Assembly: GCA_964444805.1 (NCBI GenBank)
Contig: CAYUIK010000001.1
Location: 1-63,413 of the forward strand
DNA length: 63,413 nt
Reading direction: 5' to 3'
DNA from: RECG01 sp964444805
GTDB taxonomy: Bacteria > Bacillota_I > Bacilli_A > Acholeplasmatales > Acholeplasmataceae
Made by a program: the position numbers and the translations under genes. Shown piece after piece: positions 7,854 to 16,981 of the stretch (its first letter is position 1; each line of letters starts with the position of its first letter). The notes under the pieces were generated by a model that made no database searches, was not told where the DNA came from, and saw only the letters and a list, made by a program, of their open reading frames with translations.

Positions 7854-9011
7854 CTACCGTGATTTCGCCATGATCGCTTGATAGAGATCGTCGATCATGC
7901 CCATATTTTCAGGGATTTCGATGTGCTGAGGACACTTCGAGAGACACGCCCCACAGGATATGCATTGATTCGCGCGACAGGATGCTTGAATCCGTTCATA
8001 TGCTCTTACGAACTCGAATTCGTTCTTGGCGATCGCGTAGGCATTGTAAGCTGCGAAAACCGCCGGTATGTCGACGCCCTCTGAACACGGCATGCAGTAC
8101 TTGCAATCCGTACAGGGAATCGTCCGTTTTTCAACGAACACCTTCACCGCACGATCGAGGACTTCCTGATCGGCTCGATCGATCGGTTTGAAGGAAGTCA
8201 TCGTAGCGATGTTGTCTTTGGTCTGTTCGAGATTGGACATGCCGCTTAAAACGACCATGACGTTATCTTTCGATGCGGCATAGCGAATCGCCCATGAAGC
8301 GATGCTTTGATCGGGTTTTGCTCTTTGTAAAATCTCGGCAGAATCCTCACAAAGTGATGCCAGAAGACCGCCACGCACCGGTTCCATGACGATGCAGGGA
8401 ATACCATGGGATTCGATGAGCTCATACTGTTTTTTCGCATCCTGCAACGTCCAATCCAAATAATTCAACTGGATTTGCACGAAATCCCACGTATGTGCAG
8501 CGAGAATCGATTCTAAAACATCCGGCGTATCATGGAAAGAAAAACCGAGTTTACCGATTTTCCCTTCTCGTTTCATGTCATAAAGAAAATCCATAACACC
8601 GGGCAAATCATAGGCCTTTCGGTTGTTCTTGTTGAGCGCATGACAAAGATAGTAGTCGAAGTGATCGACCTGACAGTTTTTTAGTTGCTCGTAAAAAATA
8701 CGTTTGGCATCATCGACCGATTCGATCAGCCAAGTCGGCATTTTGCTGGCAAGATAAAATTGATCGCGCGCATACGTCTTTAAAACTTTACCGATGAACG
8801 TCTCGGACTGACCACTATGATAGGGATATGCCGTGTCAAAATAGTTGACACCATGCTCAAAAGCATAGTCGATCATCCGCTTCGCTTTTGGTTCATCGAT
8901 ATCCGAACGATCCTTGGATATCGTTGGAAACCGCATGCAGCCAAAACCCAATAGCGATGGATTTTCTTCGATTCCTTTGAACTTACGCGTTTTTCTGGTT
9001 ACTTTTTTCAT
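7854..9011 (-). CDS. aldo/keto reductase with C-terminal 2[4Fe-4S] ferredoxin domain
   Basis: 385 residues. The N-terminal TIM-barrel reductase shows the tetrad residues in YFDTAYPYH (Asp, Tyr), SKMPTW (Lys) and LCHALN (His). The C-terminal 70 residues carry two cysteine clusters, CTDCKYCMPC and CISCGACLSKCP, typical of the YccK/MJ1601-like Fe-S aldo/keto reductases of anaerobes. The substrate is unknown. The start at 9011 (MKKVTRK) is preferred over an ATG 48 bases upstream because the family alignment begins at GFGCMRFP and the extra residues do not look native. First gene of the operon with the YwaF-like gene and iadA. Confidence 0.88.
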   Translation of the reverse strand: MKKVTRKTRKFKGIEENPSLLGFGCMRFPTISKDRSDIDEPKAKRMIDYAFEHGVNYFDTAYPYHSGQSETFIGKVLKTYARDQFYLASKMPTWLIESVDDAKRIFYEQLKNCQVDHFDYYLCHALNKNNRKAYDLPGVMDFLYDMKREGKIGKLGFSFHDTPDVLESILAAHTWDFVQIQLNYLDWTLQDAKKQYELIESHGIPCIVMEPVRGGLLASLCEDSAEILQRAKPDQSIASWAIRYAASKDNVMVVLSGMSNLEQTKDNIATMTSFKPIDRADQEVLDRAVKVFVEKRTIPCTDCKYCMPCSEGVDIPAVFAAYNAYAIAKNEFEFVRAYERIQASCRANQCISCGACLSKCPQHIEIPENMGMIDDLYQAIMAKSR

Positions 9012-9060
9012 GTCATCACCCACTTCAAGTATACACGATATCTCACTGGATTTCCACATG

Positions 9061-9083
9061 AAAAAAGCCCTTTAAAAAGGGCT
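9061..9083 (-). terminator. intrinsic terminator of the PAS sensor gene
   Basis: Minus strand: AGCCCTTT/AAAGGGCT hairpin followed by six T, directly after the stop codon of the PAS gene. Confidence 0.82.
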
Positions 9084-10531
9084 CAGGCATCTCGAGGCAT
9101 GTTCTTCTCATCAAAAACAGAGACAACATAAACGTTGGATTCGTCGATCCAGTCCACAAAAACCGTAATGTGGTGCTGAACCTCATGACCCTTTTTGATG
9201 GGTATATGACGAAACGCCATCCGTTCGTTGTTACCCGCTTGGATTTTCGCTTCAACAGAGGTTAGAAACGCCTGTCTTTGTTGTTCATCTTCGATGACGA
9301 CTTCGAACAGGGAACGCGCGTGTTCGAGGGTCTTTCGGTTCGTCCCGAGCAACTTCGGATAGAGGTCGTTCATATAAACGATGTCTATTTTCGGCCAAGA
9401 TGCGTGAATCGCGATGCCAATCGGGATCTTGTTCAGCGTAGCTTCAAGTAAATCTTGCGAACTTTCGAGCATGCGTTCTCGTTTAATTTGATCCGTAATA
9501 ATTTCGGTATAGACGATCAACCCTTCGATCGAGTCATTCGCTCCATAGAGGGGTCGGCATTCCCAGCGGGTATAATCGGTCGTGCCATCGTTTCTTTTAT
9601 AAACATCACGGTCGGCTCGGACGACTTCACCTTTGAGCACGCGTCGATGGACGGCGCGCCACTTCTCAGGTAAATCGGGCAGAACCTTGTAGTGATGTTT
9701 TCCGATGACATCTTGATCCTTAACCTCGTATTCATCCAAGTAACGCTGGCTGACGAAAAGGTAATTGAGATCCTTGTCGTGCACGGCAACAGCGGATTTA
9801 TTGTGTTCAATGACTTGACGCATCATGTCGTAGGACTGTTCGAGTTCTTGTTGCAGGCGTACTTCATCGGTAATATCGGATATCGTTCCCACCATCAACA
9901 CGGGTTGATTGCGGATGTTTCTTTGAATGACATCCCCGGATTCCTTAACATAGACGTCGTGGCCTTCCTTGTGCCGCATACGGACGACAGCACTATAATG
10001 AACGCCCTTTTCAGTCCGAACCTCGGCAATTTTCGCTTCTGTCTTTTCATAGTCTTCCGGATGGAGAAGTCGCTTTCGCACGATGGTTCGATCCTGATCG
10101 AGTTCATCTAGCCGGTAGCCTAGGATCTCAGCGTATCGCTTATTATAGGTAGACGTTCCCTTTTGCATGTCCCATTCCCACGTTCCGATTTTTGCCCCTT
10201 CGATGACATTCTTGTAGCGCTCATTGGTTCGTTCTCGCTCGATCACGAGTATGTAGAGGAAGACGGCTGTCATGATCTGAACGAAGGATTCGGTGATGGC
10301 TTGAACAGGGACGCGGCCGACTTCGATGTAATCGATAATGAGGTGACTGACGACCAGGTAGGACAAAACAAGAAAGAGAATCTTACGGTAATAGAGCGCG
10401 AGTAAAATAATAAAGATGTAGTGGGCTTGTACGAACAAATAGTGTAGGTTCGAATCATAACCGAAAACACTAATTAGAAACGTCAGGATCATGATGACGA
10501 CTGCGACGATGATATTCTTTCGATCGAGCAT
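9083..10531 (-). CDS. membrane PAS-domain sensor without output domain
   Basis: 482 residues. Three to four hydrophobic segments in the first 95 residues form a small membrane module. Three PAS-type domains follow: about 105-230 (KIGTWEWDMQKG, with a PAC-like ISDITDE end), about 235-355 (AVAVHDKDLNYLFVSQRY, ending YTEIITDQ), and about 365-480 (IPIGIAIHA...). No GGDEF, EAL, kinase or HTH region follows the last PAS, so any output must come from a partner protein. The last domain has the 'ESNVYVVSVFDE' ending of a complete PAS, so truncation is not obvious. Single gene with promoter and terminator. Confidence 0.8.
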   Translation of the reverse strand: MLDRKNIIVAVVIMILTFLISVFGYDSNLHYLFVQAHYIFIILLALYYRKILFLVLSYLVVSHLIIDYIEVGRVPVQAITESFVQIMTAVFLYILVIERERTNERYKNVIEGAKIGTWEWDMQKGTSTYNKRYAEILGYRLDELDQDRTIVRKRLLHPEDYEKTEAKIAEVRTEKGVHYSAVVRMRHKEGHDVYVKESGDVIQRNIRNQPVLMVGTISDITDEVRLQQELEQSYDMMRQVIEHNKSAVAVHDKDLNYLFVSQRYLDEYEVKDQDVIGKHHYKVLPDLPEKWRAVHRRVLKGEVVRADRDVYKRNDGTTDYTRWECRPLYGANDSIEGLIVYTEIITDQIKRERMLESSQDLLEATLNKIPIGIAIHASWPKIDIVYMNDLYPKLLGTNRKTLEHARSLFEVVIEDEQQRQAFLTSVEAKIQAGNNERMAFRHIPIKKGHEVQHHITVFVDWIDESNVYVVSVFDEKNMPRDA

Positions 10532-10568
10532 GAGTCATCCCCCTATTGCTTTTTTTATGGATAGGTCG

Positions 10569-10577
10569 ATTATACCA
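10569..10577 (-). promoter_or_regulatory. extended -10 promoter of the PAS sensor gene
   Basis: Minus strand TGGTATAAT about 40 bases upstream of the start; the -35 region is poor. Confidence 0.45.
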
Positions 10578-10596
10578 TAAAAGCGAAAAAAATCGA

Positions 10597-11607
10597 TTAC
10601 CATCGATTCATAACCTTTTCGGCGAAACCGAGCATGTGGTCGATTGAAACAGGGTCTTCTCTTGGACCAATCGTTCCGGAAAAATATCCAAAAACCTGGT
10701 GCTGATTCGACCGAATGACAAGAGCATTGGTGTCGGCATGACGATCGAGGATCGGCACGAATTCGAGATCGATGTCACCCGATTTCGAATAGATCTTCCA
10801 CGGTTTAAGGAAATCCGTCTTCGGAATATCGAAAACGACGTCATCGAGTTTGTAGGCACTGTTCTTGCAGTAATAGATATTTTCGGTCGCCTTCGTCGTA
10901 TCGCCGAACCCGTAACCCAAGTTGAACCCGACGCGGTTGCCGTTCGCTTCCCCGCTCATGGACGCCCAGTACCACGTATTTTTGTATGTCCAAACGCCGC
11001 GTCCCCAATCGAGAACGCCATAGGTTCCATCTGCGAATGAAAGCGTTCGGTCACCGATTCGAACGCGTCCGCTACCTTTAAGCAAATTGATCTTCTGATT
11101 ATAGTAGAAGTGTCGCTTTTTTTTGAAAGGCGTAGCGATCACGAGCGAATCCTTGATGGTTTCTTTGAGCGTGATATCGCATGAAAAATCCGCATCGCCA
11201 TCGAAATGTTCGAAACGGGCAATCAAACGGCGCTGCCCGTCTTCATGTCTGAACTGCACGGAAAACCCCTTGCGTTCAAAAACGACATCACCTTGGTCTG
11301 ACCGATTCGGCATCTGCAATTTTCCCCGGGAAAAATAGCCTATGCGTGACCGCGTTCTTTCGCTTTTTCGGTTAAAATCGAAATACGTCACACTCACCAG
11401 CCACAAATAGTCATTGTCCGCCACGGTCAAGGCGACGCCTTCTTGATCGTTGCCAACATAATAATAATCCCATTCCTTGATCCGCATGCCTTTGACTCTG
11501 ACATCCTGCCGATCATACGTCTTGACGGGATATAGACAATACCCCGCCTCAAAGAGCTCGCCGTTGCAATCGAGGAGTGGTCCCGGTTTCAAAACGTTTT
11601 GTTTCAT
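10597..11607 (-). CDS. DUF2804 family protein
   Basis: 336 residues matching DUF2804 by its hallmarks YGVLDWGRGVWTYKN (about 200-214) and NLGYGFGDTT (about 232-241). The family has a lipocalin-like/AttH-like beta-rich look, and its biochemical role is unknown. No signal peptide. Start at 11607 is chosen because AAAGGATGG lies at correct distance upstream; an in-frame ATG nine bases earlier would overlap it. It is monocistronic on the minus strand. Confidence 0.82.
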   Translation of the reverse strand: MKQNVLKPGPLLDCNGELFEAGYCLYPVKTYDRQDVRVKGMRIKEWDYYYVGNDQEGVALTVADNDYLWLVSVTYFDFNRKSERTRSRIGYFSRGKLQMPNRSDQGDVVFERKGFSVQFRHEDGQRRLIARFEHFDGDADFSCDITLKETIKDSLVIATPFKKKRHFYYNQKINLLKGSGRVRIGDRTLSFADGTYGVLDWGRGVWTYKNTWYWASMSGEANGNRVGFNLGYGFGDTTKATENIYYCKNSAYKLDDVVFDIPKTDFLKPWKIYSKSGDIDLEFVPILDRHADTNALVIRSNQHQVFGYFSGTIGPREDPVSIDHMLGFAEKVMNRW

Positions 11608-11786
11608 GAACACCATCCTTTCGAATCATAGAGCTTTTTTTCAGTATACCACGTCTTACTCGCGGGTAAAAGGTCAACTTGTCGGAAAGATTCGGTAGAA
11701 ACCCTAATTATGTGATAGTGTCGCCCAACGTGCACTTTTATTTAAAAAAGTGAAGAACTTAGATAAAATGAATGTGGTGATCAAAT

Positions 11787-12722
11787 ATGAAGATCTATGA
11801 GAACATAACCGAACTCATCGGAAATACGCCCTTAGTTCGGCTAAAAAACATCGAAAAAACACGAAATCTCAAGGCGAAACTCATCGCCAAACTCGAATAT
11901 TTCAATCCGTTGTCCTCGGTCAAGGACCGTCTCGGGCTCGCTCTCGTTTCTTCGCTTGAAGAAAAGGGACTTTTGCATAAGGCGAGTCATATCGTTGAAC
12001 CGACGAGTGGAAATACCGGCATCGGGCTCGCCATGGTTTGCGCACAACGCGGTTACAAGCTCACGCTCGTCATGCCGGACACCGTTTCGGTCGAAAGACG
12101 ACAAATCGTCCGAGCGCTCGGAGCAAGCGTCATCCTCACACCGGGTGCTCTCGGCATGCAAGGTTCGATCGATCAGGCCCGGATGATGCAGAAAAACGAT
12201 CCGCATGTCATTTTGCCCATGCAATTCGAGAATCCGGCCAATCCGGCCATGCACCGGAAGACGACGGCACTTGAAATACTCAAAGACACCGATCATGACA
12301 TCGATGCATTCGTCGCCGGTGTCGGTACGGGTGGCACGATTACGGGCGTAGGCGACATTCTAAAAGGAGAGATCAAGAACGTCCGGATCGTCGCGGTGGA
12401 GCCAAGTCAATCACCCATGCTTTCTAAAGGGTATGCCGGCAAACACGGAATTTCTGGTATCGGGCCCGGTTTCATCGCGCCGATCATCAACCTCGATATC
12501 ATCGACGAAGTCATCACCGTCTCCGACGAAGAGGCGATGGCGATGGCGCATGAACTCGCCCAGAAAGAAGGCATTTTCGCTGGAATCAGCAGTGGTGCGA
12601 ATGTCCATGCCGCGATCGAACTCGCCAAAAGAAAATCATTTCAAGGTCAAACGATTCTTTTGATCATCTGTGATACGGGAGAACGGTACTTGTCGACACC
12701 GCTATACCAAAACCATGTTTAA
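11787..12722 (+). CDS. cysK: cysteine synthase (O-acetylserine sulfhydrylase)
   Basis: PLP enzyme of 311 residues converting O-acetyl-L-serine and sulfide to cysteine. It has the opening IGNTPLVRL, the PLP lysine in SSVKDRL (K46), the TSGNTG loop (about 74-79), the phosphate-binding GTGGTITG (about 177-184) and the C-terminal CDTGERYLST. A TAAAAT box lies about 20 bases before the start, with a hairpin-capable GCAC...GTG repeat around 11731-11752 that may be regulatory. It overlaps cysE by eight bases. Confidence 0.95.
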   Translation: MKIYENITELIGNTPLVRLKNIEKTRNLKAKLIAKLEYFNPLSSVKDRLGLALVSSLEEKGLLHKASHIVEPTSGNTGIGLAMVCAQRGYKLTLVMPDTVSVERRQIVRALGASVILTPGALGMQGSIDQARMMQKNDPHVILPMQFENPANPAMHRKTTALEILKDTDHDIDAFVAGVGTGGTITGVGDILKGEIKNVRIVAVEPSQSPMLSKGYAGKHGISGIGPGFIAPIINLDIIDEVITVSDEEAMAMAHELAQKEGIFAGISSGANVHAAIELAKRKSFQGQTILLIICDTGERYLSTPLYQNHV

Positions 12723-13275
12723 ACGGACATGCGGCGACATCAAAGCCGCTCAAACATACGATCCCGCAGCTCCCTGTGCGCTCATGATCTTCTTAACTTA
12801 TCCGGGTGTCATCGCCTTACGGAGACACCGAATTACGCATCGCTTATGGAACCTCAGACTAAAAAATCTATCCCGCTACATCAGTTACCGAACGCGTCGG
12901 AAAACGGGCATCGACATTCATCCGAACGCCAAGATCGGTTCATGCGTCTTCATCGATCATGGCATGGGTCTCGTGATCGGTGAAACCGCCGTCATCGGCG
13001 ACCACAGCGTACTCTACCACGGGGTAACCCTTGGTGCGAACACCTTTGAAAAGATCGACCGTCATCCCAAAATCGGTAATCACTGCATCATTTATGCCAA
13101 CGCGACCGTCATCGGTCCGGTCAAAATCGGTGATCATAGCATCATTGGCGCGAACGCTGTCGTTTTGAAAAGTGCTCCAGAGCATAGTCTTCTCGTCGGT
13201 AATCCTGCACATAAGAACGCGCGTTCGAAGGTTATGAAACCAACGCTTCAAAAAACGAATAATCCGGAGGTATGA
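12715..13275 (+). CDS. cysE: serine O-acetyltransferase (short form)
   Basis: Left-handed beta-helix acetyltransferase of 186 residues making O-acetylserine for cysK. The hexapeptide core includes IHPNAKIG, FIDHGMGLVIGETAVIG and RHPKIGNHCIIYANATVIGPVKIG in short blocks. The N-terminal helical domain is reduced, as in the Bacillus enzyme. I start it at the ATG at 12715 inside the end of cysK (eight-base overlap, translational coupling); longer upstream readings lie inside cysK. A GGAGG for the next gene sits inside its 3' end. Confidence 0.92.
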   Translation: MFKRTCGDIKAAQTYDPAAPCALMIFLTYPGVIALRRHRITHRLWNLRLKNLSRYISYRTRRKTGIDIHPNAKIGSCVFIDHGMGLVIGETAVIGDHSVLYHGVTLGANTFEKIDRHPKIGNHCIIYANATVIGPVKIGDHSIIGANAVVLKSAPEHSLLVGNPAHKNARSKVMKPTLQKTNNPEV

Positions 13276-13277
13276 CC

Positions 13278-15572
13278 ATGTTGAAACTAAAGGGCATTAC
13301 CAAAAAATATGAAACGGGTGCTTTCAAACAGACGGCACTCGATCACATCGACCTCTCCTTTCGAAAAAATGAGTTCGTCGCCGTTCTTGGACCATCGGGT
13401 TCTGGTAAAACGACGCTTCTAAATATGATCGGCGGGCTCGATCGATACGATCAGGGCGACCTTTTAATCGACGGCAAGTCGACGAAAACGTTCAAGGATC
13501 AGGATTGGGACAGTTATCGAAATCATTCGATCGGCTTCGTCTTTCAGAACTACAATCTGATCACGCACACGAGCGTCCTCGCCAACGTCGAAGTCGCGAT
13601 GACACTAAGTGGGATGACCTCCGAACAAAGGCGAGCCCGTGCGCTCGAAGTGCTCGAAGAAGTCGGCTTGAAGGATCATGTCCATAAAAAGCCGAATCAG
13701 CTCTCGGGAGGACAGATGCAGCGCGTAGCCATCGCTCGCGCTCTATCCAATGATCCGGACATCATTCTCGCGGATGAACCGACCGGCGCGATTGACAGTG
13801 AAACGAGCAAACAGATCATGAGCATCATCGAGCGTATTTCTAAAGACAAACTCGTAATCATGGTCACCCACGACGAACGGATCGCCAAAACCTACGCCAA
13901 CCGAATCGTATCGCTGGCGGACGGGCGCGTCATCGACGACTCGAATCCGTATGAATCGAAACTGTTAGAAGGCGCACGCTTAAAACTCAAAAAGACATCG
14001 ATGGCTTTCGGCCAAGCGCTCAAACTCTCCTTCAGCAATCTCAAAACAAAAAAATTCCGTACGCTCATCACGGCTTTTGCCGGAAGTATCGGCATCATCG
14101 GCATCGCGCTCGTTCTCTCTTTGGCGAACGGACTCGACAAAGAGATCGAAAGACTCGAAGTAACGACGCTGGCGGAGTTCCCGATTCAAATTGACACGGT
14201 AGCGATCAACATCGAAGCTGCCAGTCGAGGGCAAGCCCCCGAACGTATCGACGCTGACCTTTGGGATCCCTATCCGGAAGATCCCGAGATTTACGCATAC
14301 GAACAAGTCCTTCTCGAAATCCAGCACTTCAATGATATTTCCGAAGATTATATCCGTCACGTCGAATCACTCGCTCCGGATCTCTATTACGAGATCAGTT
14401 ACCGTCGCTCGGTCAACATGAACGTCATCTTCGATCAAGGAGAAAACGACTACACCCGCTTGAACAACAACCGGGTGCGCTTTGAACCGATGATCGGCGA
14501 AAAAGACTTCTTTAACGCCTCCTATGACATTCTCTCCGGCGATCTGCCCGAAAACAAAAACGAGCTCTTGCTCGTCATCGACGAATATAACCGCCTCAAC
14601 CTAGAAATGCTTACCGCACTCGGTCTGCCGCCGGATGTTGAAACGCTCGCCTTTGATGACGTGATCGGGCGAAAATTCAAAGTCATCGACCTCGATGACT
14701 ACTACCTCTATGACGACGTTGAAGACCGTTTCTATCCGAATAGTGATTTTACTTCGCTGGCTCAAGACGCTGCTGGCATCGATCTTTCAATCGTCGGGAT
14801 TGCACGCGTCAAGAGCGATGGCTTGAGCGCGATCATGGACCAGGGCATCAAATATCACCCCGACCTCGTCACGTCTTATCTCGAGAGTGCTCGTAGCTCG
14901 CGCATCGGACAGGCTCAACTCGAAAGCGACATCAGCGTCATTACGAACGAACCACAGACACCATCGGAAATCGCTTCGCTTCTACGTTCCTTAGGCGTTG
15001 ATCCGACACCCTCACAAATCCGAATCTATCCCGTTGACTTCGCCGCGAAACAGGCGATTACCGAACACCTCGATCAATTCAATCAGGACCTCGATGAGGA
15101 CATGAAAATCGTCTACACCGATATCGCGTCGATCGTTACCGATCTAACATCCGATGTCATCGATGGGATATCCTACGTGCTCATCGCCTTCTCGTCGATT
15201 TCCCTAATCGTTTCCTCGATCATGATCGGTATTATAACCTATGTGTCCGTTCTCGAACGAACCAAGGAAATCGGTCTTCTTCGCAGTATGGGGGCCCGTA
15301 AAAAGGACATATCACGCGTCTTCAATGCTGAAACGACGATCATCGGCCTAACGGCTGGTATTCTCGGTGTCGCCGCTGCCTACATCCTGACTTTCCCGAT
15401 CAACTATATCATCGCCTCCCTGGTCGAGGACATCAACGCCCTCGCGGTTCTACCGATCGAAGCGGTTTTCGGACTGATTGTCATCAGTATTCTTCTGACT
15501 TACATTGCCGGTCTGATTCCCGCAAGAATCGCCGCAAACAAGGATCCGGTGATCGCTTTGCGTATCGACTAG
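13278..15572 (+). CDS. ABC transporter, fused ATPase and FtsX-type permease (MacB-like)
   Basis: 764 residues. Residues 1-225 are an ABC ATPase with Walker A GPSGSGKTT, signature LSGGQMQR, Walker B IILADEPTG and the VTHD switch histidine. A membrane half follows with one helix near 260-285, a large extracytoplasmic domain of about 320 residues, and three C-terminal helices (around 635-660, 690-715, 735-755) of the FtsX/MacB fold. Such mechanotransmission transporters usually act on peptides or lipoproteins, not small nutrients; the substrate is unknown. The start at 13278 has GGAGG at nine bases. It is co-transcribed with cysK-cysE and overlaps or abuts cysE. Confidence 0.9.
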   Translation: MLKLKGITKKYETGAFKQTALDHIDLSFRKNEFVAVLGPSGSGKTTLLNMIGGLDRYDQGDLLIDGKSTKTFKDQDWDSYRNHSIGFVFQNYNLITHTSVLANVEVAMTLSGMTSEQRRARALEVLEEVGLKDHVHKKPNQLSGGQMQRVAIARALSNDPDIILADEPTGAIDSETSKQIMSIIERISKDKLVIMVTHDERIAKTYANRIVSLADGRVIDDSNPYESKLLEGARLKLKKTSMAFGQALKLSFSNLKTKKFRTLITAFAGSIGIIGIALVLSLANGLDKEIERLEVTTLAEFPIQIDTVAINIEAASRGQAPERIDADLWDPYPEDPEIYAYEQVLLEIQHFNDISEDYIRHVESLAPDLYYEISYRRSVNMNVIFDQGENDYTRLNNNRVRFEPMIGEKDFFNASYDILSGDLPENKNELLLVIDEYNRLNLEMLTALGLPPDVETLAFDDVIGRKFKVIDLDDYYLYDDVEDRFYPNSDFTSLAQDAAGIDLSIVGIARVKSDGLSAIMDQGIKYHPDLVTSYLESARSSRIGQAQLESDISVITNEPQTPSEIASLLRSLGVDPTPSQIRIYPVDFAAKQAITEHLDQFNQDLDEDMKIVYTDIASIVTDLTSDVIDGISYVLIAFSSISLIVSSIMIGIITYVSVLERTKEIGLLRSMGARKKDISRVFNAETTIIGLTAGILGVAAAYILTFPINYIIASLVEDINALAVLPIEAVFGLIVISILLTYIAGLIPARIAANKDPVIALRID

Positions 15573-15580
15573 TAAAATGA

Positions 15581-15606
15581 AAGGCATCCGTCGGGATGCC
15601 TTTTTT
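15581..15606 (+). terminator. intrinsic terminator of the cysK-cysE-ABC operon
   Basis: AAGGCATCC/GGATGCCTT stem followed by six T; may also work weakly for the convergent fasciclin gene. Confidence 0.85.
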
Positions 15607-16844
15607 CATGATTGTAAAAACAATTCGAGCGCTTCTCTTAGTTCATCGGTAATCAGGATTTGATCGATAATGTGCACGATTGCAAAATCGATCGTATCGA
15701 CCGTATCGATTACGGTTGCACCTTCAATCAAAAGGTCACCTTCAATGACCGTGACTTCTAGTTCTTCGCCGGCAGCTGAAGTGACGGTCGTCGGTGCAAG
15801 CAGATAGAAGTCGTTTAGACTATAGGGTTCGACGATCAGATGATTGAGGAGAATCTCATCGATCCGATCGAATTCCAACAGTTCTTCGATCGTAACATCA
15901 TAGGCTGCAAGCAAGGCGTCAAAGGCTTCATCGCTCGGCGCGAACAGCGTGACTTGCGTATTCCCGGTCAAGTCGATCTGCCCTGTTAGCAACAATCCCG
16001 TAAACAGATCCGAATCGAGTAGGATATCACTAAACGTATCAAAGAAATCATCGTCGATAATCGTTTCCGTCAGCGTATTCGCCACCTGTTCCGGGAGAAG
16101 CACCTGATCGATTTCGTGGACCATGCCATTCGTGGCATCCATATCGGATTCGACGATGTGCGCATATGTATTGATCAATAGACTCTCATCGTACTCGAAC
16201 GAGATGTAATCACCTTCTAGGCTGGCGAGTTGTGCTGGGGTAATATTCTCCAGTGTTCCTCGTTCATGTTTCCGTTCGATGACGTGATAGGCCAGAATGT
16301 CTTCGAGATCGTCACGAGCCATAAAATCGGCTTTTGTAAGTCCGTAGGACGTAAAGAACTGATAGAATGCCGTATTGTTCGGAGCGAGTAGCGTGCGCTC
16401 ATCATCCGTACGGAAGTACGCTTCGAGTCCCGCAACCGAAATCGCTTCATCGAGAATGGTGAACTGAGGCTTTCTTTGGATCGTTTCGAGCATATCGACC
16501 CCTTCGATCGTCACCGAAATCGCGATCGTCAACCCTCGCGTGTTGACGATCATGCCTGTCGGAATGAGTCTTCCTTCGAGCATAACGGTCCCGGTTTTGG
16601 CCTCTTCGTAAACCTTACGGGCCTGATCCCAAGCGACCAATACCTCTTCCGTATCACCGTCCTCGAGTTCGACCGTAACTTCCAAGGGAAGATCGAGCGT
16701 TTGAAAATCGGTATAGCGATCGACTGTGATCGCTGCGAATTCCGGTACGCGTTGAATATCACGTATGACATCATCACCGCGTTGACAGGAAGCGACGAAT
16801 ATGAGCATCAGTATGACGACCATGATTACTACTGGTTTTTTCAT
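15606..16844 (-). CDS. fasciclin (FAS1) domain lipoprotein
   Basis: 412 residues. Signal peptide with lipobox VASC (Cys about 20). Residues about 25-110 form an Ig-like segment. Two FAS1 domains follow: about 112-255 (LLAPNNTAFYQF ... LAYHVIERKH ... GMVHEIDQVLLP) and about 258-410 (TLFAPSDEAFDALLA ... LLNHLIVEPY ... FAIVHIIDQILI). FAS1 domains are adhesion modules in many bacteria. GGAGG precedes the start at good spacing. Monocistronic with its own promoter. Confidence 0.9.
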   Translation of the reverse strand: MKKPVVIMVVILMLIFVASCQRGDDVIRDIQRVPEFAAITVDRYTDFQTLDLPLEVTVELEDGDTEEVLVAWDQARKVYEEAKTGTVMLEGRLIPTGMIVNTRGLTIAISVTIEGVDMLETIQRKPQFTILDEAISVAGLEAYFRTDDERTLLAPNNTAFYQFFTSYGLTKADFMARDDLEDILAYHVIERKHERGTLENITPAQLASLEGDYISFEYDESLLINTYAHIVESDMDATNGMVHEIDQVLLPEQVANTLTETIIDDDFFDTFSDILLDSDLFTGLLLTGQIDLTGNTQVTLFAPSDEAFDALLAAYDVTIEELLEFDRIDEILLNHLIVEPYSLNDFYLLAPTTVTSAAGEELEVTVIEGDLLIEGATVIDTVDTIDFAIVHIIDQILITDELREALELFLQS

Positions 16845-16883
16845 GCGAATGGAAACCTCCTTGCATGTGTGTTCTCACCTTCG

Positions 16884-16912
16884 ATTATAGTACTTATGCG
16901 CGTTGAATACAA
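16884..16912 (-). promoter_or_regulatory. promoter of the fasciclin lipoprotein gene
   Basis: Minus strand TTGTAT, 17 bases, TATAAT. Confidence 0.6.
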
Positions 16913-16981
16913 AGATAACGGACGACTGCCCGCTATCATGGAAAAATATGTGAAATGAACGTACGGATGCACCGGTTTCGT

